DNA of 64,000 nucleotides from Mycobacterium sp. URHD0025 (GCF_000426065.1 NZ_AUEQ01000008.1:248001-312000); one strand, 5' to 3'; shown: positions 1 to 10,114, counted from the stretch's first letter. The notes: a model not told the origin generated them from the letters alone. Numbers and translations are program-made.

Positions 1-1608
1 GCCGCCCTCGACACCGCAGCGGGGGCACTGCCCAACGACGGGGCGCTGGTGGTGATCGCCGCGTCCTACAACGGGCAACCCACCGACGATGCGCGGCGTT
101 TCGTCGAGTGGCTGGACGATCCGGGGACGCAGGCGCAACCGGCCGTCTCCTACGCCATACTCGGTGTCGGTGACCGGAACTGGGCCGAGACCTACCAGAC
201 CATCCCGAAACGCATCGATCAGCGTCTCTTGGAACTGGTTGGCCCACCGGTGATTCCGCGTGGTGAGGCCGACACGTCGGGAGACTTCGCTGGGACGGTC
301 GAAGACTTCTCGGCAGCCCTGTGGGACGCCCTCGCGCCCGCCGACGGTACGCGGGCTCCCGCCGATACCACCGACGGCGAACTCTTGTACGCACTGCGCG
401 CCATCGACGGGCCCGTGACATCGGCGATCGATGCGCGTTTCGAGGTGCAGCCGGCAACCGTGCTCGACAATGTGGCATTGGTCGACGACCGTGACATGGG
501 AAATGCCAAGCGGCTGATTCGGATAGCACTTCCCGACGACCTCGAATACCAGACCGGCGATCACCTGACGGTCCTGCCCGACAACAGCCCCGAGGTCGTG
601 GAGGAGGTCGCCGAATTGCTGGAGCTGCGGCTCGACCGCCGGATCTCGGTCAATCCGCGGCGCACCACGCGCCGGGCCATCGCGATCGACCGCGAAGTCA
701 GCGTCCGTGAACTGCTCACCCATTTCATCGAACTCCGTAAGCCCGCCAGCCGAAGTCAGCTGTTGCGGTTGGCGGCGGCCAACCCGTGTCCTCCTGAACG
801 GGCGGCACTGACCGAACTCGCCGAACATCCCGAAGCCCGTGCGCTCAGCGTCACCGAATGCCTGGCCGAGTTCGCCGCCACCGAACTGTCGCGGGCCGAA
901 CTGCTGGAGTTGTTCGAGCCGATGGCGCCCCGGCATTACTCCATCGCCTCCTCGGCCCGCCAGATCCCGCGTGAGGCCGAACTGGTGGTCAGCGTGCTCG
1001 AGGGGCCTGCACGTTCGGGATACGGCGTCTTCCGCGGGGTGTCATCCAGCTACCTCGCCGATGCGGTGCCAGGACAACAGATTCGGATGCGCGTCGATAC
1101 CGCGCGCCGTGCGTTTCGCGCCGGAGCCGAGCCCGCGAAGAACGTCATCCTCGTCGGCGCCGGAACCGGGGTCGCCCCGTTCCGGGGATTCATCGGAGAC
1201 CGGCTGGCGGCGCAGGCCGCGCGCGAGCCTTACACATCGGCATTGTGTTTCTTCGGGGTACGCCATCCTGACGTCGACTACCTGTTCCGCGACGAATTCG
1301 AGGCGGCCGAACGCGCGGGCGTGGTGCGGATGCGCCCGGCCTTCTCGCGGCGGCCCGAAGACGAGATCCGGTATGTGCAGGACCGCATCGTCGCCGATGC
1401 CGACGAGGTTTGGGTGATGCTGGGCGACCCGGACATGGACGCCCACGTGTACGTATGCGGCGACGGAGCCCGGATGGCTCCCGCGGTGCGCGGTGCCTTC
1501 CGCGACATCTACCGCCGTCACACCGGGACAGACGAAGACGCCGCCGCGAACTGGCTTGCGGATCTGGTGGGTTCCGATCGCTATGTCGAGGACGTGTGGG
1601 CCCAGTAG
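1..1608 (+). CDS. Reductase part of a CYP102-type P450/NADPH-P450 reductase fusion (5' partial)
   Basis: The reading frame is open from base 1 and its start lies outside the window; 535 residues are visible. The first ~110 residues are the end of an FMN flavodoxin domain, with ASYNG and GDRNWAETYQ as in Bacillus P450 BM3 (CYP102A1). An FAD-binding domain follows (RHYSIAS near residue 311), then an NADPH-binding domain (GAGTGVAPFRGF near residue 386), ending in DVWAQ, close to the BM3 C-terminus. In this family the reductase is fused behind a P450 haem domain, giving a soluble self-sufficient fatty-acid hydroxylase; the haem domain is inferred here and not seen. A stand-alone CPR-like reductase is less likely because the closest resemblance is to BM3. 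The next gene is convergent, 13 bp away. Confidence 0.88.
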   Translation, partial: AALDTAAGALPNDGALVVIAASYNGQPTDDARRFVEWLDDPGTQAQPAVSYAILGVGDRNWAETYQTIPKRIDQRLLELVGPPVIPRGEADTSGDFAGTVEDFSAALWDALAPADGTRAPADTTDGELLYALRAIDGPVTSAIDARFEVQPATVLDNVALVDDRDMGNAKRLIRIALPDDLEYQTGDHLTVLPDNSPEVVEEVAELLELRLDRRISVNPRRTTRRAIAIDREVSVRELLTHFIELRKPASRSQLLRLAAANPCPPERAALTELAEHPEARALSVTECLAEFAATELSRAELLELFEPMAPRHYSIASSARQIPREAELVVSVLEGPARSGYGVFRGVSSSYLADAVPGQQIRMRVDTARRAFRAGAEPAKNVILVGAGTGVAPFRGFIGDRLAAQAAREPYTSALCFFGVRHPDVDYLFRDEFEAAERAGVVRMRPAFSRRPEDEIRYVQDRIVADADEVWVMLGDPDMDAHVYVCGDGARMAPAVRGAFRDIYRRHTGTDEDAAANWLADLVGSDRYVEDVWAQ

Positions 1609-1621
1609 GGGCTCGCAGGCT

Positions 1622-2455
1622 CTACCCGAACTCCAGCAGTCCCACCAATGGGCGCACAGGGTCGAAGATCGGCAGGTGCTGCGCCTGCAGCAGGGTGTTG
1701 AAGATCCTGCCGCGTCCGGACGGCATCGGCAGATCGCGCACGGTCCGCACCCCGGGAACGGTGTTGACCAGATCGGCAAGCTGCGCGGGCGTCAGGCTGA
1801 ACGGCATCGGCGGCACCCGGTAGCGCCGTGAGGTGGGCATGCCTCTGCGGGTGAGGAAGGCGAAGAACGCCGGCGGCAGGTCGAACAACATCTGTCCACC
1901 CGGAAAGCGTTGGGCGCAGGCGCGGATCAGCGACATGGCCTCCTCGGGCTGCAGGTACATCAGCAGACCCTCGGCGGTGATGAAGACGCCGGCGCCTGCG
2001 TCGACATGGTCCATCCAGCTGAAGTCCAAAGCCGACTGGGGGCATTGGGTGACGCGGTCCGGTTTCGGCAGCAGCTGGTTGCGGAGCTCGATCATCGGCT
2101 CCAGATCGACTGACAGCCAACGGAACTGATGTCCCAGCCCGGCGGCATCGAGCCGGTAGAAGCTGGTCTGCAGGCCCTCGGCGAGCGCGACCACCGTGGC
2201 CCCCGGATGCTCGCGAAGGTAATTACCGGTCATCCGGTCGAACAGCAGCGATCGCAGGGCCATGTCCTGACGGCGGGTGTAGCCGAACTTGGCGAAGTCG
2301 AAATCGATCGAGTCGACCAGTTGCACCGCCATCGGATCGTCGATCAGGCCGTCCGGCCGTCGCGCTTCGTGCGCGCGCACCTGAAGCGTCATCAGTGCGG
2401 TCTCGGAAACGCCGGTGAGCGCGCTGCCGCTCACCTTGTCTGAGCTACCCGTCAT
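1622..2455 (-). CDS. Class I SAM-dependent methyltransferase, TcmP/leucine carboxyl methyltransferase-like (paralog 1)
   Basis: The 277-residue protein has the mycobacterial TcmP/LCM-like O-methyltransferase pattern: SAM motif [12 protein letters not shown] (about 88-99), acidic loop SVDLEP (115-120) and [11 protein letters not shown] (158-168). Substrates of this family in mycobacteria are mostly unknown, so no substrate is assigned. It is clearly a paralog of the methyltransferase at 4837-5667, sharing motifs such as RAxEARR, DDP/RDP and AEGLQTSF along its whole length. In M. tuberculosis the matching place holds a single gene, omt (Rv1153c), as I recall. It is convergent with the P450 reductase gene and divergent from the hydroxypyruvate isomerase gene, with 70 bp between the two start codons. 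Confidence 0.85.
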   Translation of the reverse strand: MTGSSDKVSGSALTGVSETALMTLQVRAHEARRPDGLIDDPMAVQLVDSIDFDFAKFGYTRRQDMALRSLLFDRMTGNYLREHPGATVVALAEGLQTSFYRLDAAGLGHQFRWLSVDLEPMIELRNQLLPKPDRVTQCPQSALDFSWMDHVDAGAGVFITAEGLLMYLQPEEAMSLIRACAQRFPGGQMLFDLPPAFFAFLTRRGMPTSRRYRVPPMPFSLTPAQLADLVNTVPGVRTVRDLPMPSGRGRIFNTLLQAQHLPIFDPVRPLVGLLEFG

Positions 2456-2525
2456 GGCGCGAATGTACCTGCGTTCGGCAAGGATGGCGTCAAGCGCTGA
2501 TCAGCTCAGGTGTAAGGAGTCTGCC

Positions 2526-3311
2526 GTGCCACGCTTTGCGGCCAACCTCTCCATGATGTACGTCGAGCACGCCTTTCCTGACCGGTTCGCCGCCGCGGCG
2601 GCCGACGGGTTCACGGCGGTGGAGTACCTCTTCCCGTATGCGTACCCGGCCGAGCAACTGCGGGGCCTGCTCGATGCCAACGGACTGCGGCAGGTCCTGT
2701 TCAACGCCCCACCGGGAGATTTCGAGTCCGGGGAACGCGGCACCGCCTCACTTCCCGGACGCGAGGCCGAGTTCCGTGCCGGGTTCCAGCGTGCGCTGGG
2801 TTATGCGGAGATCCTGGACTGCCCGCGCGTGCACGTGATGGCCGGTGTCGTTCCGGCCGGCGCACGCCGCGAGGACTGCCTGACGGTGTACCGAGCCAAC
2901 CTCGCCTGGGCTGCCGAGCGGGCCGGGAGCCGTGGCGTCGATGTGATGATCGAGCCCATCAATCAGCGGGACATGCCCGGCTATCTGCTGAGCCTGCAGG
3001 ACGAGGCGCACCGGATCGTCGACGAGGTCGCTGCGCCGAATCTCAAGGTGCAGCTGGACCTCTATCACTGTCAGATCACCGAAGGCGACGTCACGGTCCG
3101 GCTGAGATCCGACATTCCGACCGGCCGGGTCGGTCATCTGCAAATCGCCGGCGTTCCCGATCGGCACGAGCCCGACAGCGGCGAATTGGCGATCGACTAC
3201 CTGCTGGCGGTCATCGACGCGACAGGCTTCGACGGCTGGGTCGGCTGCGAATATCGCCCGGCCGCGGGCACCAGTGACGGACTGGGGTGGATGCTAAGGG
3301 CGTGCCGCTGA
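2526..3311 (+). CDS. hyi: Hydroxypyruvate isomerase family TIM-barrel protein
   Basis: The 261-residue protein resembles hydroxypyruvate isomerase (Hyi), which interconverts hydroxypyruvate and tartronate semialdehyde in glyoxylate metabolism. It has the family start [20 protein letters not shown] with a likely metal-binding Glu at 143, and [10 protein letters not shown] with a Glu at 242. The GTG at 2526 is chosen because TAAGGAG lies just upstream and the protein then begins like the family; the frame runs further upstream, but that part is not conserved-looking. No other glyoxylate genes (gcl, glxR) are nearby, so its in vivo substrate is uncertain; sugar-isomerase relatives are an alternative. 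Confidence 0.85.
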   Translation: MPRFAANLSMMYVEHAFPDRFAAAAADGFTAVEYLFPYAYPAEQLRGLLDANGLRQVLFNAPPGDFESGERGTASLPGREAEFRAGFQRALGYAEILDCPRVHVMAGVVPAGARREDCLTVYRANLAWAAERAGSRGVDVMIEPINQRDMPGYLLSLQDEAHRIVDEVAAPNLKVQLDLYHCQITEGDVTVRLRSDIPTGRVGHLQIAGVPDRHEPDSGELAIDYLLAVIDATGFDGWVGCEYRPAAGTSDGLGWMLRACR

Positions 3312-3315
3312 CCCC

Positions 3316-3831
3316 TCAGCGCAACAGCTTGTCCAACGTGCGCAGGTTGCGTGTTGTGGTCGAGGACTTGTAGCGCTTCTTGCCCATGGTCTTGCCGATC
3401 GTGCTGTCCAGCGTGGCGGCGCGACGCACCTGCCAGTAGAGCACCCCGTCACCGCGCTGCACCTTTTCCCCGTGGCCCGGGGTCAGCGCCGCCAGCTCGT
3501 CGAGCAACTCGGCGTCGCTGACGAACGTGACATACGAATGGTGGTCGGGGACTTCACGCTCGAACGGGTATCCCTGCGAGATCTTCTGCAGCGTGGCCAG
3601 GTCGTAAACCAGCACCCAGGCCTCGTAGCCGAAGGCGTCGCGTAGCGCGCGCTCGGCCGCAGTGCGGACCTTCGCGGCAGTGGAAGTGCTGTCCAACAAG
3701 ACATTTCCGCTCGCGAGGACGGTGCGGACTTCACTGAAGCCGGCCGCTTCCATGGCGGCGGCCACCTCGGCCATCTTGAGGTTGACGCCTCCGACGTTGA
3801 CGCCGCGCAGGAGCGCGATGTAGCGGGTCAC
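3316..3831 (-). CDS. DUF1697 family protein
   Basis: The 171-residue protein begins MTRYIALLRGVNVGG, the typical opening of DUF1697, and contains ASGNVLLDS near residue 60 and the family's C-terminal basic stretch TMGKKRYKSST. The length is usual for the family. DUF1697 has no settled function; it is soluble and has no signal peptide. It is convergent with the hydroxypyruvate isomerase gene (4 bp between stop codons). No catalytic role can be stated. Confidence 0.85.
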   Translation of the reverse strand: MTRYIALLRGVNVGGVNLKMAEVAAAMEAAGFSEVRTVLASGNVLLDSTSTAAKVRTAAERALRDAFGYEAWVLVYDLATLQKISQGYPFEREVPDHHSYVTFVSDAELLDELAALTPGHGEKVQRGDGVLYWQVRRAATLDSTIGKTMGKKRYKSSTTTRNLRTLDKLLR

Positions 3832-3847
3832 GGCATCAGCCTAAACG

Positions 3848-4816
3848 TCACTTCACCGGCAACTGGTCCAGTTCGGCGTCGGAGGTGGCGGTGATGAGGC
3901 GCAGTACCCGCCTGAAGCCGGGGGAGCGCGTCGAGACGATCGACGTGTGGTTCTCGCCGGGGAGCAGCTCGACGGCGGCCCGGCCGCCGCGCTTCTTCAG
4001 TGCGGCGACATAGCGCTGCGAATTGGCCGGCGCCACAACGGTATCGAGCGTGCCGTGGACCGCGATGACGGGCACCCTCGGGTCGAGGTTCTGGATCGGG
4101 TCCACCGAGGCGTACCGCTGCGGCACCTGGGCGGGGCGGCCGCCGAGCACCGCGACGATGTGACTGTCGCCGTGGTTGGCGGCGTACACCATGTCGAGCG
4201 GACCGGCCAGTGAGATGACCTTGGTCGGACGGAACAGCGGCCGGGATCCGACCTCGTCACCGTGCAGGTCGTGGCGGGTGCTGGCCCAGACCGCCAACTG
4301 AGCGCCCGCACTGTGGCCCACCACGAGCGCATCGTCGATGGCCAGCTGTGGGTACTGCAGGTTCACCTGGGCGACGTAGTCCATGGCGCGGGCCACATCG
4401 TCGAAAGTGGTCGGCCAGCCGCCGCCCGAGCCGATCCGGCGGTACTCGATGTTGTAGACGGCCATGCCGCGCCGGGTCAGCTCCCGGGCCAGGCCGTCGA
4501 ACACTCCGGCACCCATAGTGCTCTTCCAGCCGCCACCGTGGATGAGCACGACCAGCGGAACCGAATTGAACGCATGCGCGCCGGCGGGCAGGTACAGATC
4601 GGCCCAGTTCTGGTCGGGGTACCGATCCTTGGGCAGGCCTTCGGGCAGGTAGTGGAACCGGGTGACGCTCATCTTGGGCTCGCTGAGGACCTCGGGCACC
4701 ACCTCGATCTGAGCGGTCCGCGTTTCCGCCGGGGTCTTCGTCGCGCACGAGGGAGTGACCCCGGCGATGAGCATCGCGACGAAAACCGTCAGCAGGCGGC
4801 GCTTGAGCAGTGGCAT
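3848..4816 (-). CDS. Secreted alpha/beta-hydrolase (esterase/lipase), putative lipoprotein
   Basis: The 322-residue protein has an N-terminal signal (KRR, then a hydrophobic stretch) ending at Cys24 in TPSC, a weak lipobox, so it may be a lipoprotein or simply secreted. The hydrolase fold shows the oxyanion motif HGGGW (93-97), nucleophile elbow GHSAG (Ser169), an Asp at 258 (HGTLD) and His290 (GENH), a complete catalytic triad of the hormone-sensitive-lipase/BD-FAE type. The ATG at 4816 is chosen over the longer frame because it gives a proper signal sequence and sits 20 bp after the stop of the upstream methyltransferase gene, with which it probably forms an operon. The natural ester substrate is unknown. 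Confidence 0.82.
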   Translation of the reverse strand: MPLLKRRLLTVFVAMLIAGVTPSCATKTPAETRTAQIEVVPEVLSEPKMSVTRFHYLPEGLPKDRYPDQNWADLYLPAGAHAFNSVPLVVLIHGGGWKSTMGAGVFDGLARELTRRGMAVYNIEYRRIGSGGGWPTTFDDVARAMDYVAQVNLQYPQLAIDDALVVGHSAGAQLAVWASTRHDLHGDEVGSRPLFRPTKVISLAGPLDMVYAANHGDSHIVAVLGGRPAQVPQRYASVDPIQNLDPRVPVIAVHGTLDTVVAPANSQRYVAALKKRGGRAAVELLPGENHTSIVSTRSPGFRRVLRLITATSDAELDQLPVK

Positions 4817-4836
4817 GTCGTTACAGAGCCGGCCGG

Positions 4837-6142
<1,306 letters not shown>

Positions 6143-6184
6143 AGAGCGTGACGACGGCGTCGTCGGCAGGCTACGCTGCGGCGT

Positions 6185-6355
6185 ATGGCTGACGACACTC
6201 CCGAAGACGACAACAAGCGCAAATTCCGGGAGGCGCTGGAACGCAAGAAGGCGCAGTCGGCGGGAGGCGCGTCGCACGCGGACGGCGGACGTAAGCAGCC
6301 GCGGGCACACGGCCCGGTGGAGAGCCGCCGGGAGTTCCGCCGCAAGAGCGGCTAG
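6185..6355 (+). CDS. DUF5302 small protein
   Basis: A 56-residue, highly charged protein beginning MADDTPEDDNKRKFREALERK and ending EFRRKSG. It matches the DUF5302 family of short actinobacterial proteins. It has no signal peptide or membrane segment and is probably mostly disordered or helical. It starts 42 bp after the Rv1155-like gene and could be co-transcribed with it. Function unknown. Confidence 0.75.
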   Translation: MADDTPEDDNKRKFREALERKKAQSAGGASHADGGRKQPRAHGPVESRREFRRKSG

Positions 6356-6366
6356 ACCGGGCATCT

Positions 6367-6410
6367 ATGCGGCGGATCGCAGTCAGTATTGAGCAGCAAT
6401 CCGCCGCGTA
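6367..6410. repeat. 44-bp direct repeat, copy 1 (left edge of AbiEi/DUF559 cassette)
   Basis: This 44-bp stretch recurs at 7429-7472 in the same orientation with one mismatch (G at 6374, T at 7436). It contains an inverted pair, GCGGCGGAT and ATCCGCCGC, that can form a 9-bp stem around a 21-nt loop. It lies right after the DUF5302 gene, and the AbiEi/DUF559 gene is the only gene between the copies. Confidence 0.9.
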
Positions 6411-6476
6411 AGCGGTTATCCACAGGTCGGCGAAACGCTCTGGTGACCGTCGCACCCGTGGACCAGTATCGATTCG

Positions 6477-7412
6477 GTGGATGTCGACGATGTGCTTGGG
6501 CAGCAGGACGGGGTGATCTCGCGTCGGCAGGCCTTGGATGCGGATCTGCAGGAGCACGAGATCCGGCGGCTGCTGAGGCGCAACGAGTGGGCGCGAGTGC
6601 ATGCGGGTGTCTATGTCGATCACACCGGACCGTTGACATGGTCGCAAAGGGCCTGGGCTGCAGTCCTTTACGCGGCACCGGCCGCGCTTTGCTTCGAAAC
6701 TGCACTGGGAGCGCAAACCTCTCCCATCCATGTCGCCGTTGCGCGACAACGGTCGACATTGGCCGAGCCGGCCGGAGTCCGCATTCACCGAGTCGCGCAC
6801 TTCGATGAGCGCGTGCTGTGGAATGTCGGTCCACCGCGGATGCGTTACGAGGAAGCCGCACTGGACGTCGCGTGCCACCTCAACTCCGAACTCGATGCCA
6901 TCGCAATCCTGGCCAATGCCTGCCAGTCCCGGCGCACCACCGCACAGCGGTTGTTGCAAACCCTGGATTCTCGGGGGCGGATGCGCCGTCGCCGCTGGCT
7001 GCGGGCAGTGCTCGTCGACATCGCCGACGGCACCTGTTCGGTCCTTGAGCATGGCTATCTCGCTCGGGTGGAGCGGCCGCACAGTCTGCCCCGAGCAATC
7101 CGTCAGAAGCGGTCGGCGTCGTCGGTCGGCGTCTGCTATCTCGATGCCGAATACGGTGAACGACTGGTCGTCGAGCTCGACGGCCGGGTTTTTCACGATT
7201 CGGCAACGGGGCGGGATGCGGATTTCGAACGGGATCTGGATGCCGCCGTCGACGGCCGGTCGACCGTCAGGCTTTCCTACGGGCAGGTGTTCGACCGCCC
7301 GTGCCAGACTGCGAGCAAGATCGCTCGGGTGCTGCAGCGGCACCGGATTGCCGTGTCCGGCCGGCCGTGCGCGCCGGGGTGCGGGTTCACTCGGCTCGAC
7401 CGTGCCGCGTAG
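6477..7412 (+). CDS. AbiEi-antitoxin-like N-terminus with DUF559 (Vsr-like) C-terminal domain
   Basis: The 311-residue protein begins with a winged-helix segment of the AbiEi antitoxin type (about 1-55: GVISRRQAL, LRRNEWARVHAGVY). It ends with a DUF559/Vsr-like nuclease fold segment (about 215-290), where LVVELDG places acidic residues at Glu233 and Asp235, followed by a conserved RxxYxxV-like end. Such fusions are common in actinobacteria and often annotated as type IV toxin-antitoxin AbiEi-domain proteins. No AbiEii nucleotidyltransferase toxin is next to it, so a classical toxin-antitoxin pair is absent. The gene fills the space between two 44-bp direct repeats (66 bp before, 16 bp after), suggesting it moved or was duplicated as a unit. 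Function is not established. Confidence 0.75.
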   Translation: MDVDDVLGQQDGVISRRQALDADLQEHEIRRLLRRNEWARVHAGVYVDHTGPLTWSQRAWAAVLYAAPAALCFETALGAQTSPIHVAVARQRSTLAEPAGVRIHRVAHFDERVLWNVGPPRMRYEEAALDVACHLNSELDAIAILANACQSRRTTAQRLLQTLDSRGRMRRRRWLRAVLVDIADGTCSVLEHGYLARVERPHSLPRAIRQKRSASSVGVCYLDAEYGERLVVELDGRVFHDSATGRDADFERDLDAAVDGRSTVRLSYGQVFDRPCQTASKIARVLQRHRIAVSGRPCAPGCGFTRLDRAA

Positions 7413-7428
7413 GCACGGACCATCATCA

Positions 7429-7472
7429 ATGCGGCTGATCGCAGTCAGTATTGAGCAGCAATCCGCCGCGTA
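7429..7472. repeat. 44-bp direct repeat, copy 2 (overlaps acyltransferase 3' end)
   Basis: Same orientation as 6367-6410, 43 of 44 bases identical. Read on the minus strand, it encodes the last residues of the acyltransferase (RRIAAQY and the stop at 7445-7447), so this copy is part of a gene end and the other is free-standing. The single mismatch breaks one pair of the internal stem. Confidence 0.9.
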
Positions 7473-8788
7473 GACGCCAACCAGCGGGCCGTGACGAGCG
7501 CGACCACCATGACCGCCACGCAGTACACACCCTGATCCTTCAGCCCCCAGGCCACTGAGGTCAGCGTGGCCGCACCGGCCACACAGAGAAGTAGACCGAC
7601 GGCAGCGCTGCGGATCCCGGTGCAGGACACCGCGCCACCGTCCCACAGCGGCAGTGGGTTGTTCTCCAAGGGCCGCAGCGCGATGAACACGATCGCGACC
7701 ACGCCGGCCATCAATGCCAGTTGCAGCACCGACAGCGCCACAAATCCGGGGGCGCCTGGGTCATAGCGGTCCAGACCCAGGTAGTCGAACACCAGATGCA
7801 GGCCGAGCAGCAGCGGCATGTGCCACAGGTACAGCGTCATCGCGCCCGAGTTGCCGATCGCGGCCAGCCACCACACCCGCGGCCGCTGCGCCCACCGGTT
7901 GATGGCCGGGGCAGCGGCAATCGCGAACGCGCACATCATGATTGCGTGCCCGGCGAGCAGTAGCGACGGCGGTGTCATGTTCTTCAGGTGCTGGGTCTCG
8001 ATGCCGACGAGGCTCAGCTCATAGGGGCCGAAGTACAGCAGTCCCAGGTTGACGACGAGCATGCCGACGCCGATCTTGAGCGCGGCGGCGCTGGACAGCA
8101 AGTGGCGACGGTAGGCGACACCGAACACACCGGGAATCAACCACACGACGGTGTTGAGATAGCCCAACGAGGTGTAACCGTCGAGGTTGATCCGGACGGC
8201 ATCGATGAGCGCGATGAACGCATAGGTGCCGACGACCGCGCCGGCCAGCTGTGCGGTCGTCGTGATGCGGGCGAGCAGCGGGACCGCCGCCAGCACCAGG
8301 ACATAGGCGCCCAGGAACCAGAGCAGCTGGATGGAGATCCCGGCGATCGGCTCGTACACATGGACCGGCAGGACGAACCGCAGCACCGCCAGGGTGACGG
8401 TCCAGAAGGCCAGGTAGTAGAACACCGGGCGGTACAGCCGGGTGCAGCGCTTCAGCAGCCAGCCGCCCCAGGAAGCACCCGGTTGCCATGACTGCACCGA
8501 AGCCGCCACACCGGCGAAGAAGAACAACGGCATGATCTGGAACACCCAGGTCAGCGCCTGGAAGACAGTGGATGCGGTGAGCAGGTTGCTCCAGATGAAC
8601 ACGTCATCGCGGATGGTGCTGGTGGCCATGACGGTGTGGCCGAACACCACACCGATCAGCGAGACGATCCGGATGACGTCGATGGCCCGGTCCCGGTCGG
8701 CAGGGGTCTGGGCCTCGACCTCGGCGGGGCACGGGAACAGGCCGTTCGCGGGGGCTTTCTCGGCAGCTGGGTCAGCAGCAAGGGTCAT
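7445..8788 (-). CDS. Membrane acyltransferase, acyltransferase_3 (OafA/YrhL-like) family
   Basis: The 447-residue polytopic protein has about ten hydrophobic segments. The family signature is present: RDRAIDVIRIVSL then FGHTVM with a probable catalytic His51, followed by LxxPLFFFAGV and a late TLYLWHMPLLL. This family transfers acyl groups from CoA donors to sugars or lipids of the envelope; the acceptor is not predictable. The ATG at 8788 is chosen since the frame upstream runs antisense through the MFS gene. The last seven codons lie in the 44-bp repeat, so its C-terminus may have been altered by that element. Confidence 0.82.
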   Translation of the reverse strand: MTLAADPAAEKAPANGLFPCPAEVEAQTPADRDRAIDVIRIVSLIGVVFGHTVMATSTIRDDVFIWSNLLTASTVFQALTWVFQIMPLFFFAGVAASVQSWQPGASWGGWLLKRCTRLYRPVFYYLAFWTVTLAVLRFVLPVHVYEPIAGISIQLLWFLGAYVLVLAAVPLLARITTTAQLAGAVVGTYAFIALIDAVRINLDGYTSLGYLNTVVWLIPGVFGVAYRRHLLSSAAALKIGVGMLVVNLGLLYFGPYELSLVGIETQHLKNMTPPSLLLAGHAIMMCAFAIAAAPAINRWAQRPRVWWLAAIGNSGAMTLYLWHMPLLLGLHLVFDYLGLDRYDPGAPGFVALSVLQLALMAGVVAIVFIALRPLENNPLPLWDGGAVSCTGIRSAAVGLLLCVAGAATLTSVAWGLKDQGVYCVAVMVVALVTARWLASTRRIAAQY

Positions 8789-8823
8789 GGCAGAAACGCT
8801 ATGGCCCCGGGGGCCCGTAGTCC

Positions 8824-10005
8824 CTAGGTAGAAGCACTCAACTTCTCCCGGCGCTCGGCGACCAGGATGGCGGCCAGACAGATCGTGGCCAGTATCGCGA
8901 CTCCGATCGCGAAGGTCACCCCGGCGGTGCGCAAGCCCAGCGATTGGGCGGCCAGCCCTTCGCCGATCACCGGCAGCGAGATGGCGATATAGGCGACGAC
9001 GAAGTAGGTGGAGCTGACCTCGGCGCGGCGTTGGGCGGGGGCGCGCTCGACGACGGCCGCGAGCCCGCGGCTGAAACTCATTCCCTGGCCCACACCCGAC
9101 ACCACTGCTGCCGCGATCAGACCGGCCAGCGACGAAAAATACAGTGCCGCAGTCAGAATCATCATCCCGGCGATCAGCAGCGCGCACCCTACCGCGACCG
9201 CCCGGCCGGTGGCCATTCGATTCGCCGCGACCTGGGTCAAAGCCGACGCGGCGAAGATCGAGCAGGCGATCGCGCCGGCCACCGCGTGGTTGCCGATGCC
9301 GATCACCGTGGACAGAAAGGACGGTGCGACTGCGGTGAACAGACCCGTCACGGCGAAACCGGCGAAGGCCGCCAGGGCGGCGATGACGAAAACCGTCCGC
9401 ACCTCGGGAGGTACCGACAGCCGCTGCAACCCGATGCGGCCGGTGCGCGACGATGTCTCCGGCACGACCAGAACCGCGATCCCGGCCAACAGTGCCAGCC
9501 CTATGTGCACCAGGAACGGCAGGCGAAGCGGTTCCGGCGCGTATTGCACGAGGAGACCGGCCAACAGCGGGCCCGCGCCCAGACCGCCGATATTGGCCAC
9601 CGTCGCCACCGCGGCGGCCCTGGGTTTCCACCCCGGCGGGGCAGCCTCGATGACGGCCGCAGTGGCGGTTCCGGTGAAGACGCCCGCCGAAAGGCCGGAG
9701 AGCACCCGGCCGATCAGGAGCACCTGCACCGAGTCGGCGAACAGGAACACCACCGCGCTGGCCACCGCGAACACCACACCGGCCAGCAGCATGGGCCGCC
9801 GGCCCAGGGCATCAGACCACCGGCCGAACCCCAGTAGGGCGGCCAGCACGCCGCCGGCGTAGGCGGCGTAGATGATCGTGGTCGTCAGCACACCGAAATG
9901 CATGTGCTCGGCGTAGAGCGCATACATCGGCGTGGGCAGCGTGGTACCCACCATGATCGCGGCGAACGCGTACGCGAGGAGAGGAAACGAGAAGCGCCTG
10001 AGCAC
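8824..10005 (-). CDS. MFS transporter (drug-exporter type)
   Basis: The 393-residue protein has twelve predicted membrane segments. The major facilitator motif between segments 2 and 3 appears as GRWSDALGRRPMLLAG (about 62-77), and the segment 4 region reads GRVLSGLSAGVFTGTA. Length and motifs suit a DHA1-type multidrug exporter. It ends 35 bp before the acyltransferase start on the same strand, so the two could be co-transcribed. Substrate unknown. A long perfect hairpin sits upstream and separates it from the symporter operon. Confidence 0.85.
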   Translation of the reverse strand: MLRRFSFPLLAYAFAAIMVGTTLPTPMYALYAEHMHFGVLTTTIIYAAYAGGVLAALLGFGRWSDALGRRPMLLAGVVFAVASAVVFLFADSVQVLLIGRVLSGLSAGVFTGTATAAVIEAAPPGWKPRAAAVATVANIGGLGAGPLLAGLLVQYAPEPLRLPFLVHIGLALLAGIAVLVVPETSSRTGRIGLQRLSVPPEVRTVFVIAALAAFAGFAVTGLFTAVAPSFLSTVIGIGNHAVAGAIACSIFAASALTQVAANRMATGRAVAVGCALLIAGMMILTAALYFSSLAGLIAAAVVSGVGQGMSFSRGLAAVVERAPAQRRAEVSSTYFVVAYIAISLPVIGEGLAAQSLGLRTAGVTFAIGVAILATICLAAILVAERREKLSAST

Positions 10006-10040
10006 AGTTCAGGGTAGCGGCACCGCGCCACCTGTTATTC

Positions 10041-10103
10041 CGCCGAAACGGCATTCCAGCAGGCTGCTACTCGGAGTTTCTCTGCTGGAATGCCGTTTCG
10101 GCG
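10041..10103. terminator. Perfect 22-bp inverted repeat, probable terminator
   Basis: Arms at 10041-10062 and 10082-10103 are perfect reverse complements around a 19-nt loop (left arm begins CGCCGAAACGGCATTCCAGC). It lies between the stop of the symporter gene (10115) and the start of the MFS gene (10005), both on the minus strand, so it would end the symporter transcript. No U-run follows, as is common in mycobacteria. Confidence 0.65.
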
Positions 10104-10114
10104 AAGTGGTGGGT

